Origin: CAZTPC01 sp964615565
GTDB taxonomy: Bacteria; Patescibacteriota; Saccharimonadia; Saccharimonadales; AWTP1-31
NCBI GenBank assembly: GCA_964615565.1
Contig: CAZTPC010000003.1
Location: forward strand, 1 to 64,000
Reading direction: 5' to 3'
Length of the DNA stretch: 64,000 bases
The translations under genes and the position numbers were made by a program. Below, piece after piece: positions 1-8,614 of the stretch. The stretch's first letter is position 1. Each line of letters opens with the position of its first letter. The notes below the pieces were generated by a model, which had not been told where the DNA came from, ran no database searches, and saw only the letters and a program-made list of their open reading frames with translations.

Positions 1-295
1 GTACTCCAATTTCAAGTAGTAACGAAAGGGTTCTTCTAGCTTCTTCGCGTAGATATTTATCATGCTCTTCGGGATCTCTGGTGTTGATGACCACTCTGAC
101 ATGACTCTTCTTGAGCTTCTCGAAGTGGGGCAAGAGGAAGTGGACTCTTTTGGTTGTCATATATGCGCTTTCAATAATTATTTCGCTATGGCATTTCTTT
201 AGATCTCGAACGAATGCCTCGTAGAACTTATTTTCGTCGTAAAGCTTTGAGTCAGGTGAAATTGGCTGGATGCGTTGCAAAATACTACTGAGCAT
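1..295 (-). CDS. PLD-like domain protein, N-terminal part (runs off the window)
   Basis: This is an open frame on the minus strand from an ATG at 293-295 to the window edge, about 98 residues with no stop. The translation has a segment reading EIIIESAYMTTK followed by LKKSHVRVVINTRD, a strand/helix pattern typical of the N-terminal PLD-like nuclease domain found alone or fused to helicases. The catalytic HxK motif would lie beyond the edge, so activity cannot be judged. The start overlaps the stop of an upstream short frame (AATGCTCAGTAG), suggesting translational coupling. The family call rests on pattern recognition only. Confidence 0.5.
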   Translation of the reverse strand, partial: MLSSILQRIQPISPDSKLYDENKFYEAFVRDLKKCHSEIIIESAYMTTKRVHFLLPHFEKLKKSHVRVVINTRDPEEHDKYLREEARRTLSLLLEIGV

Positions 296-446
296 TGCCT
301 ACCTCTTGATCTTCCTTGAGCAGTTCTTTGACTTCTTCTATGTTAAAGTTAGGGTCATGCTCGGTGGAAAAGAAAGTTCCATAATCGGCCTCTTTGGCTA
401 GCCAAAGTAAAAAGCCCAGTTTTAGGACTGAGCTTTTTTCTTTGTA
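285..446 (-). other. Possible 5'-truncated coding remnant before the PLD-like gene
   Basis: The minus-strand frame between the stop at 447-449 and the TAG at 285-287 reads like protein (for example LAKEADYGTFFSTEHD), and its end overlaps the next start. It has no ATG, GTG or TTG, and a terminator-like hairpin (411-438) sits inside its 5' part. It could be the tail of a gene whose front was lost, a frameshifted gene, or a non-coding leader. Confidence 0.25.
409..438. terminator. Bidirectional intrinsic terminator
   Basis: The inverted repeat AAGCcCAGT / ACTGaGCTT has one mismatch and a 6-nt loop. It is preceded by an A-run and followed by a T-run, so it could end transcripts on either strand. 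Confidence 0.6.
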
Positions 447-484
447 TTATTGCTTTTTTGTCCATTATTTGTTGTAATACTGCG

Positions 485-1093
485 ATGCATTTGATAGTCG
501 AGGTCGGCCCATACGACGAGCCAAGTCTACCTAAACACGGATTTGGTATAGAAGAAGATTACCTATATCTTGCGGTTGATAACGGCAGCAATGCCAAGGG
601 TCGCGAGGTTAACGCTGAACAGGCTCAGTTCTTTTTAGAAGTGGCTCTCGACGCTGCTACAGACGTACCCGCTGTAGCGACAGCGGCTGATGCCCTGAAC
701 TTACCGATTGCCGATGGCATGGCTAGCGAAGTGATACTCAGTAATGTACTTGGCCAGAGTGACTTTTTTGGTACTCCAGAGAAAAAAGCTCCGATTATTT
801 GTGAGGCTCACCGGGTCCTGCGCCCTGGTGGCTTGATTACCATCTATGAGAATATAACTCCACCCTTAAGTACTGGACTACTAACAATAGTTGAAGCTAG
901 TGGGTTTGCCGTGACAGCGTTTCAGATGTCCAGGAGAGTATTCGCCTGGCCACGTTCTAGGCAGCTTGCCGCACTAGACAAGAGATATAGCAAGAAAGCC
1001 GTTGACGCGTTTCTTAGTGACGAATCAATGGGAGCCTTTAACTCAGGGTTCTTTGGCCACCGCTATTACATCCAAGCCAATAAGTCAGATTAA
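485..1093 (+). CDS. SAM-dependent methyltransferase-like protein
   Basis: The 202-residue protein has a class I methyltransferase layout. A degenerate motif I (VEVGPYDEPSL), an acidic motif II region (YLAVDN), a motif IV-like segment (LPIADGMASEVILSNV) and the characteristic EAHRVLRPGGLITIYE post-motif are all visible. Motif I lacks the usual GxGxG, so SAM binding is uncertain. The ATG at 485 is preferred over a TTG at 458 because homology begins right after it. The substrate cannot be inferred. It is convergent with the gene ending at 1100. Confidence 0.6.
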   Translation: MHLIVEVGPYDEPSLPKHGFGIEEDYLYLAVDNGSNAKGREVNAEQAQFFLEVALDAATDVPAVATAADALNLPIADGMASEVILSNVLGQSDFFGTPEKKAPIICEAHRVLRPGGLITIYENITPPLSTGLLTIVEASGFAVTAFQMSRRVFAWPRSRQLAALDKRYSKKAVDAFLSDESMGAFNSGFFGHRYYIQANKSD

Positions 1094-1099
1094 CTACTA

Positions 1100-1549
1100 T
1101 CAGACTGTTGCTGGTTCGACTCGAAATGCTTCAGCCAAAACCGTGTCGATAGTAGCTCTATCTGATGCCCATGTATAGATGGCACCCCTCAGACTATCTA
1201 GGGTCCACTTCCCCAAACCTAGTCGAACTTCATGCTCTTTACGATCAACAGGCTCTGGAACCCCAATGGACATTCCAGGTACTTCCATGCCCGGGAGTTC
1301 ATGACCTGCATCATCAGATCGGAGCGGAGTAAACGGTGTTAGATCAACCCTTGAAGCTAAGAGTGTTGCATAGCCATTAACCATAGTCGTGCCAATGGCA
1401 ACATACTTTCTGGCATGCGATTCTTGATCACCAGCTTGCTCTAGTGCAATTGGAGTCATTCTGTGTGGGCATATCCATAACACAGAACCAGATTCGACTT
1501 CACGAGTGAAGCCAAGATGAGGGAGTGCGTTGTATGCAGTCGCTTTCAT
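1100..1549 (-). CDS. Hypothetical protein
   Basis: This is a 149-residue protein of no family I recognise, with no signal peptide or membrane span. A central stretch rich in Pro, Gly and Met (HELPGMEVPGMSIGVPEP) is its most distinctive part. The ATG at 1549 is chosen over one at 1567 because a TATAAT box lies 6 nt upstream of it (leaderless pattern). It is transcribed divergently from the GT4 gene. Confidence 0.6.
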   Translation of the reverse strand: MKATAYNALPHLGFTREVESGSVLWICPHRMTPIALEQAGDQESHARKYVAIGTTMVNGYATLLASRVDLTPFTPLRSDDAGHELPGMEVPGMSIGVPEPVDRKEHEVRLGLGKWTLDSLRGAIYTWASDRATIDTVLAEAFRVEPATV

Positions 1550-1600
1550 ATGCGGATTATACAACACTTATCCACAGAATCATACCTCATACTTAGAGAA

Positions 1601-2659
1601 ATGAAGATCGCTGTTGTAACCTGTTATTACCAACCAGACTATGTACGAGCCGTGACCCTACGCAACGCTGTCTATGACAACCCAGATCATGAGTTAATTG
1701 TTATCAAGAATAAACACAAAGGCTTGCTGCGTTATCCTGAGGTACTGGCCAAACTTATAAAGGTTAGAGTTACTCAAAAACCTGACGCGTATCTGTTAAC
1801 TTTTAGAGCTTACGAGATATTCCCTTTTGCCAATATACTCACCTGGCCAAAACCACTCATCTACGATGAGTTTTTAAACCCCTTGGAATGGTTAGATGAA
1901 GACCGCAAGGAATGGTGGGCAAAGCTCATTCCAAAAAGTCTACTTAGAGGCTTTTACAAGTTACTCATCAAGAGGCCAGCGGTTATATTAGCCGATACGG
2001 ACGCTCATGCATCGTACAGCCAAAAGATCCTAGGGGTAACGTCTCAAAAGTTCGTTGGACTGCCCGTAGGCACAGACGAATCAGTATTTCATTCTGTCAA
2101 ACCAACGAAAATGACAAGCACTTTTACAGTCTTCTACTATGCAACGATGATCCCGCTCCATGGGCTTAATGTAGTACTTGAAGCATTCGAACAGCTGAAA
2201 AACGAGCCGATCAAGCTAGTATTCTCTGGAGGCGATAGCGAAACCGTTGCTGCTGTTAACGCCAGCGTAGAGCGCGGTGCAAATATTGAACATCACCTCT
2301 GGATCCCTTACAAAGAACTCAAAACGTATGTTGCAAACACGCAGTTAACTCTTGGTGGGCCATTTGGCGACACTACACAGGCTCGCATGGTTGTTACCGG
2401 TAAAACGTACCAGTTCTTAGCGTGTAACGCGCCTGTTTTGGTTGGCGAAACAGAAGTTAAAACTAGTTTTAAAGATGGGATAAACTGCTTGAGTGTACCA
2501 TTGGGGGACCCACTAGCGTTAGCAAACAAGATTACCTGGGCATATAAAAATCCAAAGAAGTTAGAAGCTATTCGGGTTGCCGGTCGTAAACTGTACGAAG
2601 ACGAATTTGCACCCGCCTCACTCAGCCATCAATTAGGGAAGATTCTGGAACGACTTTAG
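1601..2659 (+). CDS. Glycosyltransferase family 4 protein
   Basis: The 352-residue GT-B glycosyltransferase begins KIAVVTCYYQPDYVRA, the usual first strand of GT4 enzymes. Its C-terminal half carries a FSGGDSE segment, a linker reading HHLWIPYKELKTYVANTQL, and LACNAPVLVGETEVKTSF where the donor-sugar site normally lies. It probably transfers a sugar to a lipid-linked or surface glycan at the cytoplasmic face of the membrane. The ATG at 1601 has a CATACT box 7 nt upstream and begins the core fold. An in-frame extension back to 1517 would run through the divergent promoter. It overlaps the convergent flippase-like gene by 38 nt. Confidence 0.8.
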   Translation: MKIAVVTCYYQPDYVRAVTLRNAVYDNPDHELIVIKNKHKGLLRYPEVLAKLIKVRVTQKPDAYLLTFRAYEIFPFANILTWPKPLIYDEFLNPLEWLDEDRKEWWAKLIPKSLLRGFYKLLIKRPAVILADTDAHASYSQKILGVTSQKFVGLPVGTDESVFHSVKPTKMTSTFTVFYYATMIPLHGLNVVLEAFEQLKNEPIKLVFSGGDSETVAAVNASVERGANIEHHLWIPYKELKTYVANTQLTLGGPFGDTTQARMVVTGKTYQFLACNAPVLVGETEVKTSFKDGINCLSVPLGDPLALANKITWAYKNPKKLEAIRVAGRKLYEDEFAPASLSHQLGKILERL

Positions 2660-3515
2660 TAAGCTTTTTGTGGCCATGCATAGCTAAGATCACAATAAAG
2701 ACAATCCCTAGGAACACGACATAAATGCCACGATCGAGAATATTTGCAGCTACAATAGTTGATTCATTGATACCATGAATATCCCGAGAGAAGTAAAGGA
2801 ATGACTCTCTGAAGCCAAGCGCGCCTGGAGTTAGCGATACAAACAAAGCAAAGTTTGCTGCCCCCGTATAGATAATAGCCTGTCCAAAGGATACTCCTGG
2901 GCTTAATGATCGCAGTTCGCTGAAGTAGATTACTGCGACGACCAATACTTGTAGGACGCTTAGTAGCATTAGTATGCCAATAGACTTAATAGGTAGTATC
3001 TGCGGAATTAACTTCTTTACAGTCGGAATCTTTAATACCTTAGGCATGCCAAGATACATACTAACCACCACGACACCAAACAGCGCCAGAATCCACCAGC
3101 CAAACACACCACTGAGTAGCATGAGTCCGCTAACCACTGCAAAGCACACATAGTACAAGAGACTAACCCCAATATACGCGGGCACATTGATCTTATATTT
3201 ACGCTTTAGATATACAAGCCGAAAACCAGGTCCACTTTGCAGTGGGCCGAAGAAGTTCACAACATTGGAATACATAGTAAGTAGCAGGTTCTCTTTAGCC
3301 GGAATCTTTACTTTGCAAATATCCGTCATGACCTTGTACAGGAGCGTCAGAACCCCTGTCATGGCAGCGTACCCAAGAATAACTAGAAGGATAGTTACTG
3401 GCTTTGTTTTCTGTAGCTGCCACCATACATTAGGATTTGCCTTTATAAAACGGACAAATACAACAACTGTTAGTAAGATGATGCCCCATCCGGCAATAAT
3501 TCGTAAGCGTTTCAC
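2622..3515 (-). CDS. LPG-synthase-TM / flippase-like membrane protein
   Basis: The 297-residue polytopic protein has about eight hydrophobic helices and the pattern of the lysylphosphatidylglycerol synthase TM family (UPF0104, PF03706): NVVNFFGPLQSGPGFRLVYLK near the second loop and an FALFVSLTPGALGFRES motif towards the C-terminus. Members act as lipid or polyprenol-glycan flippases or as glycolipid-pathway partners. Its position between a GT4 and a GT-C gene suggests work on a lipid-linked glycan. The start is GTG, with a TAGAAT box 7 nt upstream, so the mRNA is probably leaderless. Confidence 0.75.
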   Translation of the reverse strand: MKRLRIIAGWGIILLTVVVFVRFIKANPNVWWQLQKTKPVTILLVILGYAAMTGVLTLLYKVMTDICKVKIPAKENLLLTMYSNVVNFFGPLQSGPGFRLVYLKRKYKINVPAYIGVSLLYYVCFAVVSGLMLLSGVFGWWILALFGVVVVSMYLGMPKVLKIPTVKKLIPQILPIKSIGILMLLSVLQVLVVAVIYFSELRSLSPGVSFGQAIIYTGAANFALFVSLTPGALGFRESFLYFSRDIHGINESTIVAANILDRGIYVVFLGIVFIVILAMHGHKKLTKVVPESSLIDG

Positions 3516-3572
3516 TACAAATATTCTAGCATCTCAGCGGATTTATCGTTTAGCTGCGCTATACTAATGCTA

Positions 3573-5084
3573 ATGTCAAAACTATCAATCTCATCTAAGA
3601 TTCTTAGTGCAGTGCGCTCTGAAATCTTCTTTAAACTTACCATTGCCTACTTTGCGTTACAGGCAGGATGGCTGGCATTTACAGCACAGTACCCAATGGC
3701 CTACGACGAAGAGTTCCACTTTAATGTCATGCGTTTGTATGCCGAGAGGCTACACCCGTTCTGGACTGCAACACCTACCGGTAGTTCAACATATGGAGCG
3801 ATATCCCGCGACCCTTCATATATGTATCACTTTGTTATGAGCTTCCCACTGCGGCTATTTGAGCAATTTGTCCATACCGAAAGGTACCAGATACTATTCT
3901 TGCGGTTCTGCAGCATTGCCTTCTTTATTGTAGGTCTATGGCTGTTCAGAAAAGTTCTTAGACGTGCAAACGTTTCTAAGGCACTTAGTAATGTTGTTAT
4001 TGTGATGGTTGCAGCAACTCCTCTGGTTCCTTTCTTGGCCGCGCAAATGAACTACGACAACTTAATATTCCTTCTACTTCCAGCTGCAATACTTCAACTC
4101 CAGACTGTGCTAGCAAAACTCAAAGAGTCTCACAAACTTGATCTTCGAAGTTTCCTGTACTGGTGTCTCATTAGCATGTTCGCCAGCCTAGTAAAGTACG
4201 CCTTTTTACCGGTACTATTGGCAATGGGTCTAACTCTAGTCTTCTACTACTTCCGTCAGGGTCCTAAGACTTGGAAACTGCGATCAAAAAATATTAGGTC
4301 AGACTGGCAGAAAATAGGAACTAGAACAAGGATAGTCCTAGCGACACTTTTTGTTATCTTATTTGGTCTCTGCTTTGAACGCTACGGGGTTAATACAATC
4401 CGATACCATACCCCCGTACCTGAGTGTGACCAGGTCTTATCGATTAACGAATGTCTAGATTTTGGGCCATGGCGCCGGAACTACTACACCAGAAACAGTA
4501 AGCTTAGCGGCCAGCTCGTCCCAGAGAACATTACCTTTGGACAATTTGCGCTTCGTAAGTGGCTCAGCCAGACGACATACCATCTGTTCTACTCACTCGA
4601 TGGACCAAGGGACGGCTACCAGCTTGCAAGAGCCTACCGAGTTAACCGTGAGTCCTCAGTGATCATATTTATTGCAGGCGTCGTCTTTTATGTAGCTCAG
4701 TTTACATATCTCAGAAAGCACTACAAACTAGGAGTGCTCTTACTACTCGCTCTTCTATATCTATTCGTACTGCTATTACAGAACTACTCGGACTTCCGCC
4801 ACCTTGGGTACCCATTTGGAATCCAAGGCCGATACTTGATACCGATGTTGCCGATTATTTACAGCGTTATAGGCGTAAGTTATGCGGGAATACTCCGCAG
4901 ACTTCCTCGTGCCAAGCTAGCATTAGGAGTTATTGCTATGATGGTCATAATTACACAAGCTGGTGGAGCCTCAACCTATATTCTTCGAAGTGACTCAACC
5001 TGGTACTGGGTTGGCGACAACAGTGTATTGCAGATGAATAATGCTGCTAAGCGTGTTATTCGGCCTTTCGTAATCGGTAATTAA
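3573..5084 (+). CDS. GT-C type polytopic membrane glycosyltransferase
   Basis: The roughly 503-residue protein has a dozen or so hydrophobic segments. Just after the first membrane span it carries the acidic motif AYDEEFHFN, where the DD/DE metal-binding motif of GT-C enzymes (PMT/ArnT/GT39-like) normally sits. These enzymes move sugars from polyprenyl-phosphate donors onto acceptors outside the membrane. It neighbours a GT4 and a flippase-like gene, so it probably finishes the same surface glycan or glycoprotein. A TATACT box at 3560-3565 places the transcription start at or next to the ATG at 3573. An ATG at 3567 is the alternative. Confidence 0.65.
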   Translation: MSKLSISSKILSAVRSEIFFKLTIAYFALQAGWLAFTAQYPMAYDEEFHFNVMRLYAERLHPFWTATPTGSSTYGAISRDPSYMYHFVMSFPLRLFEQFVHTERYQILFLRFCSIAFFIVGLWLFRKVLRRANVSKALSNVVIVMVAATPLVPFLAAQMNYDNLIFLLLPAAILQLQTVLAKLKESHKLDLRSFLYWCLISMFASLVKYAFLPVLLAMGLTLVFYYFRQGPKTWKLRSKNIRSDWQKIGTRTRIVLATLFVILFGLCFERYGVNTIRYHTPVPECDQVLSINECLDFGPWRRNYYTRNSKLSGQLVPENITFGQFALRKWLSQTTYHLFYSLDGPRDGYQLARAYRVNRESSVIIFIAGVVFYVAQFTYLRKHYKLGVLLLLALLYLFVLLLQNYSDFRHLGYPFGIQGRYLIPMLPIIYSVIGVSYAGILRRLPRAKLALGVIAMMVIITQAGGASTYILRSDSTWYWVGDNSVLQMNNAAKRVIRPFVIGN

Positions 5085-6427
5085 TTCTGTTCTCTCTTCC
5101 ATGTACCAAGCGATTGTTGGTAGTTAGTGGCCGCGCCCAAGACCGTAACATCTTGCCCGACAATATATACATCTGCTCGGCCGTCCCGATCATGATCACC
5201 TACAATGTAGCTTGATCCGTGTCCTAATTCTTGAAGTGGCGCATGCCACTCTGCTAGCGGAGCACTAAACTTACTACTTCCATCTAGGATACGGATATCG
5301 ACCTGGGACTGGTCAAATTTCATAGAGTATAGATCCAGGCTGCCATTCCCATCGTAATCTGCAAGTGAGTAATCTTGTTTGGCAGTATCTGTTGCTTGGC
5401 TTGTTTCCCAGTCGCCTATCTTCTCTGTATAGCCCTTGGAACCATCAAGGATAATGACCTCGTTCTTACGGCTAGCCGTGCCAGCTGACCGTACTATATA
5501 TAAATCTAGCTGGCCGTCGGCATTAGCATCAGCGATCAAGAACGACAGCGAGACTTCCGTCATAAGTGACTGGCTGGTCTGCCAATGCTGTTGCCAGGCA
5601 GTGTTACCATCGTCGGCGCTCGTTCTACTTACTTCAATCTTGTCACTATTGGTCTTTTTATACTCCACAGCGTAAATGTTAACTTCGTCCTTTTGTGGGT
5701 CAACTGCCGGGATATAGCTTACGCCATCTGTGGCTGGGAGCACGGAGCTAGCTGTCGCGGTTAGTGGCTCCAGTGGGGCGACTACTTCCTTTGGCTTTAC
5801 TGCTTCTGGTGAAGCCACAACTTCAGCTGAAACCTGCTGCTGGGCAACGGGAGCTAACTCTTGCTTGTCGGCAATATGTATATAGTTATTTGCCCGGACA
5901 CGCGACTGACGACTAAAAACACCAGTGCCGGCTTTGTTGTATTGCTCTACATTCACAGAACCGTCAGGGTTAACGGCGACCACATACGCCACGTGGCCGT
6001 AATAACTCTCCCATTGAGCTATCGAGCCTATAGCAGGGGTAGAATCAACACGGTATCCACTCCTCTTGGCGGAGGCATCCCAGTTTTTTGCATCTCCCCA
6101 GCCTGGTATATTCACCGCGAACTCTTGGTTTATTCGCCACGCAACATACGATGTACAGTTTCGCACATCATATCGCCATGGGTCGCTTTCGAAATAGCGT
6201 ACACCTAATTTACTGGTTGTATGGCCAGGACACGTTCCTGCGGCTTGCATCGCAGGCTGACAAGATCTATATCCCCAGTCGTAAGACGCGGACCTAACAA
6301 GAGTGGCGTCGGCCCACGGGTAACCTCCTGTATCTGTTGCTCCCAAGGAGTGAACCGGAATCAGCACACTACTTACCAGCATTGATACGGTTGCTACCGC
6401 ACTTAGTATCTTGATTGTTGTCCTCAT
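5081..6427 (-). CDS. Secreted CHAP-domain peptidoglycan hydrolase with VCBS/FG-GAP-like repeats
   Basis: The 448-residue protein has a signal peptide (MRTTIKILS start, hydrophobic core, cleavage near HSLGA). A CHAP domain follows at about residues 30-185, with catalytic Cys in RNCTSYVAW and His in YYGHVAYVV. A Pro/Val-rich linker leads to a C-terminal region of three Asp-rich repeats (DANADGQLDLYIV, DYDGNGSLDLYSM, DHDRDGRADVYIV), which are calcium-binding FG-GAP/VCBS-like blades. CHAP enzymes are NlpC/P60-superfamily amidases or endopeptidases. It could remodel the cell's own wall or attack a host or neighbour wall. An AGAGGT sequence 4 nt before the ATG at 6427 supports this start. It overlaps the GT-C gene stop-to-stop by 4 nt. 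Confidence 0.85.
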   Translation of the reverse strand: MRTTIKILSAVATVSMLVSSVLIPVHSLGATDTGGYPWADATLVRSASYDWGYRSCQPAMQAAGTCPGHTTSKLGVRYFESDPWRYDVRNCTSYVAWRINQEFAVNIPGWGDAKNWDASAKRSGYRVDSTPAIGSIAQWESYYGHVAYVVAVNPDGSVNVEQYNKAGTGVFSRQSRVRANNYIHIADKQELAPVAQQQVSAEVVASPEAVKPKEVVAPLEPLTATASSVLPATDGVSYIPAVDPQKDEVNIYAVEYKKTNSDKIEVSRTSADDGNTAWQQHWQTSQSLMTEVSLSFLIADANADGQLDLYIVRSAGTASRKNEVIILDGSKGYTEKIGDWETSQATDTAKQDYSLADYDGNGSLDLYSMKFDQSQVDIRILDGSSKFSAPLAEWHAPLQELGHGSSYIVGDHDRDGRADVYIVGQDVTVLGAATNYQQSLGTWKREQN

Positions 6428-6505
6428 GCTTACCTCTGTTATTACGTATTGCAATCATCTCGAACCAAAATGTTTAGTGTCAAAAGTTTCAGAACTACTT
6501 CAGAA

Positions 6506-6535
6506 TTGACAGTACGAAGATGCTTATGCTTGAAT
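6506..6535 (+). promoter_or_regulatory. Promoter of the 6543 membrane protein gene
   Basis: A perfect -35 box TTGACA (6506-6511) is followed after 18 nt by TTGAAT (6530-6535), which lies 7 nt before the ATG. This predicts a leaderless mRNA. Confidence 0.5.
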
Positions 6536-6542
6536 TACTCTA

Positions 6543-7088
6543 ATGGCATTAAAATCTTCACCTTTGCGCGCACGGTTGCGCCGTCTGACAAATATTCATT
6601 ATCTTCTCGCTGTGGCCTCTATAGGGCAGCTAGTTATCTTTGATGCAGGCAAGCTCATACCACCTGAGGTTGTTTTGCAACGATGGGTAGCAAGCGGGCT
6701 ATTCGTAGGTCTCATAACGGTCATCTGGTATGTATCTCGTAATCGCTCAGGTCAGGAAGCTACACTAAAGAAACTACTCGCCGGACTCGTAGCCATCGAT
6801 ATCGCATTTGCTTCATTTGCTGTCTATACCCAGCGTGGTATGGCGAGTCGAGCAGTTGCGCTGTATGCAATTGCCATAATTGTAGCGGCGGCAATAAACA
6901 GGCGAAGTGCGCTCATTGCTAGTGCAATTCTAAGCGCCGCAGCATATATAACGACTTGTGTTTCATATTTTGTGCTTCATTTTAACGAGGGCTATAAACT
7001 AGAACTATATGGCGAAACTGGATTCTATGCGGTGTGCATGATCTTATTCGCCCTCACCCTTTGGGCTGTGGTTAAACCCGAGAAGTAA
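6543..7088 (+). CDS. Membrane protein of unknown function
   Basis: The 181-residue protein has a basic N-terminus (SSPLRARLRRL) followed by five or six hydrophobic helices and almost no soluble part. The layout resembles the sensor/membrane half of some histidine kinases, but no kinase or output domain follows, so no function is assigned. The start fits the consensus promoter just upstream. It is divergent from the CHAP gene. Confidence 0.6.
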   Translation: MALKSSPLRARLRRLTNIHYLLAVASIGQLVIFDAGKLIPPEVVLQRWVASGLFVGLITVIWYVSRNRSGQEATLKKLLAGLVAIDIAFASFAVYTQRGMASRAVALYAIAIIVAAAINRRSALIASAILSAAAYITTCVSYFVLHFNEGYKLELYGETGFYAVCMILFALTLWAVVKPEK

Positions 7089-7150
7089 CGTAAGATACTT
7101 AACTGTCATGTAGTGTCATTAGCTGTAATATTTAGTTACGGAGGTAAATT

Positions 7151-7399
7151 ATGCCTGAATTTTTACAGAATAGAGACAGTTCAAAATCGGTTAACGCCGA
7201 AAAGATAGAAGCAAGACGGATATTGAACCAAGCTAGAGTTTCAGAGAAACGCGTTGGCAAGTTCATGTTCCAACTATTTGAAGATATGCGGATGAAACTT
7301 AGAACAGGTAAAGAAAGACGCGTCATCATGCAAGAGGAGCAACGCCTTAGATTAAGGAGCAAGTGGGAGAAACTGATTGGACGTAGTCCGTCGTGGTAA
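7151..7399 (+). CDS. Small basic hypothetical protein
   Basis: This is an 82-residue, highly charged and probably helical protein (many Arg, Lys and Glu, e.g. EKRVGKFMFQLFEDMRMKL). A strong GGAGG lies 6 nt before the ATG and a terminator follows its stop, so it is a genuine small gene. No family is recognised. The basic helical character would fit a nucleic-acid or ribosome-associated protein, but this is only a guess. Confidence 0.6.
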   Translation: MPEFLQNRDSSKSVNAEKIEARRILNQARVSEKRVGKFMFQLFEDMRMKLRTGKERRVIMQEEQRLRLRSKWEKLIGRSPSW

Positions 7400-7424
7400 G
7401 CTCGTGGTAGGAGAATGCCAAGTA

Positions 7425-7454
7425 AAAAGCCCCGGCGATTGCCGGGGCTTTATT
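7425..7454. terminator. Intrinsic terminator shared by two convergent small genes
   Basis: A perfect 10-bp stem AAGCCCCGGC / GCCGGGGCTT has a GATT loop. It is preceded by AAAAA and followed by TATT, so the minus-strand transcript ends in a clean U-run and the plus-strand one in a weaker one. Confidence 0.85.
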
Positions 7455-7468
7455 GTGTAGTTGAGGTA

Positions 7469-7600
7469 TTAATCTTGCAGTCGTGCGGGGATGATCTTTG
7501 GGACGACCATGTCGGCCATCTCCTCTGATATTGCCTCTAGGTATTCTAGGTCGAGTCTGCCACCTGTAGGAATTACGAAGTTTTTTCGTGCAATCTTCAT
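7469..7600 (-). CDS. Small hypothetical protein, 43 residues
   Basis: This short minus-strand gene begins MKIARKNFVIPTGG and ends VVPKIIPARLQD, with an acidic middle. AAAAGGAG is placed 10 nt before the ATG at 7600 (a second in-frame ATG at 7609 lies too close to it), and a strong terminator follows the stop. These two signals support a real gene of unknown function. It is the only coding content of the 7400-7733 stretch. Confidence 0.45.
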   Translation of the reverse strand: MKIARKNFVIPTGGRLDLEYLEAISEEMADMVVPKIIPARLQD

Positions 7601-7733
7601 TTGTTTCATGCTCCTTTTTAGTTGGTAGTTTCAGTGTAGCTTATGGTTACTGAAGGTCAGCTGTAAGATACCTTACTTTAAGCCAGATTCCCAATACTTT
7701 ACAAATTGTATTATTGGCTTAGTATACATAGTT

Positions 7734-8108
7734 ATGGTTCAAACAACACAAGAACAATTCGAAGCAATCGTAAGTGAAGCCATCGATGCTATCCCCGAGA
7801 AATACTACCAACATATTGAAAACGTCGTATTCATGGTCGAAGACCAGCCATCACCTGAACAACGTAAAAAACTACAACTCCATGGAGGTCAAACATTGTT
7901 CGGATTATACGAAGGGATTCCCATAACCAAACGAAGCAGCGGTTACAATATGGTACTGCCTGACAAAATAACAATATTCAAATTACCCTGTGAATGGGCG
8001 TGCGAAACCTTAGAGGAGCTCCGCAAGCAAGTACATCAAACCGTTTGGCATGAGGTTGCTCACTACTACGGACTAGACCATTTACAGATTCACGAACTAG
8101 AGAGCTAG
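7734..8108 (+). CDS. Zincin-like metallopeptidase
   Basis: The 124-residue protein ends in a complete zinc-binding motif, HEVAHYYGLDH (H106, E107, H110, H116), the HExxHxxGxxH signature of metzincin-like peptidases. The size and the YEGIPITKR plus DKITIF segments match the small bacterial zincin family with an MMP-like domain (PF06262). There is no signal peptide, so it acts in the cytoplasm; the substrate is unknown. A TATACA box lies 5 nt before the ATG. It overlaps the convergent YdjM-like gene by 4 nt at CTAG. Confidence 0.8.
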   Translation: MVQTTQEQFEAIVSEAIDAIPEKYYQHIENVVFMVEDQPSPEQRKKLQLHGGQTLFGLYEGIPITKRSSGYNMVLPDKITIFKLPCEWACETLEELRKQVHQTVWHEVAHYYGLDHLQIHELES

Positions 8109-8614
8109 TCGTAGCGGTTTCCTTTTACCCGAAAGTGCTTAAAAATGAGCCCATCAAAGAGCAAGTGACTAAAATAGCCTGCAACCGCGGCACCGTAAAT
8201 AAGTAATGCTGTAGCCAAGATACTGGATTTGTTAAGATACGGAACGAGAACAATTGGCAGCGGCACCAGAACCATAGCGATCTTACTATGCGTCCACCCA
8301 CGATGACGACTCAGTACAGGCGTCATGGCTAGTAAACCAAAGTACGCGGCTGCCTCTAGTCGTCCGGAGGCAATTAATAACACATCTACAATAAAGCCAA
8401 GACCGTAGAAGATGTTCTGGCCCTTACTGTTAGTATCTATATCTGGCCATAGTGCAAACAGAACTGCTATCACATATAAACCAACAACTAGCTGCCAGTG
8501 GCTCACGATACCTGCTGTCTGGTAAAGGATACTTCCTGGGAATAGCTGCAGCACGCCTAGGTATGCCGTGTTGCACAATACTCCGCCAACAACGTGCCCC
8601 TTATAGTTGGCCAC
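8105..8614 (-). CDS. YdjM-like (LexA-binding / metal-dependent hydrolase) membrane protein
   Basis: The 169-residue membrane protein has the conserved pattern of PF04307: an N-terminal NYKGHVVGG, an acidic LWPDIDTNSKGQ, RHRGWTHSK after the third helix and HLLFDGL near the end. His and Asp residues at helix ends suggest metal binding. Members are annotated as inner-membrane metal-dependent hydrolases with unknown substrates. The probable GTG start lies inside the end of the SGNH gene (14-nt overlap), so the two are co-translated. Confidence 0.75.
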   Translation of the reverse strand: MANYKGHVVGGVLCNTAYLGVLQLFPGSILYQTAGIVSHWQLVVGLYVIAVLFALWPDIDTNSKGQNIFYGLGFIVDVLLIASGRLEAAAYFGLLAMTPVLSRHRGWTHSKIAMVLVPLPIVLVPYLNKSSILATALLIYGAAVAGYFSHLLFDGLIFKHFRVKGNRYD

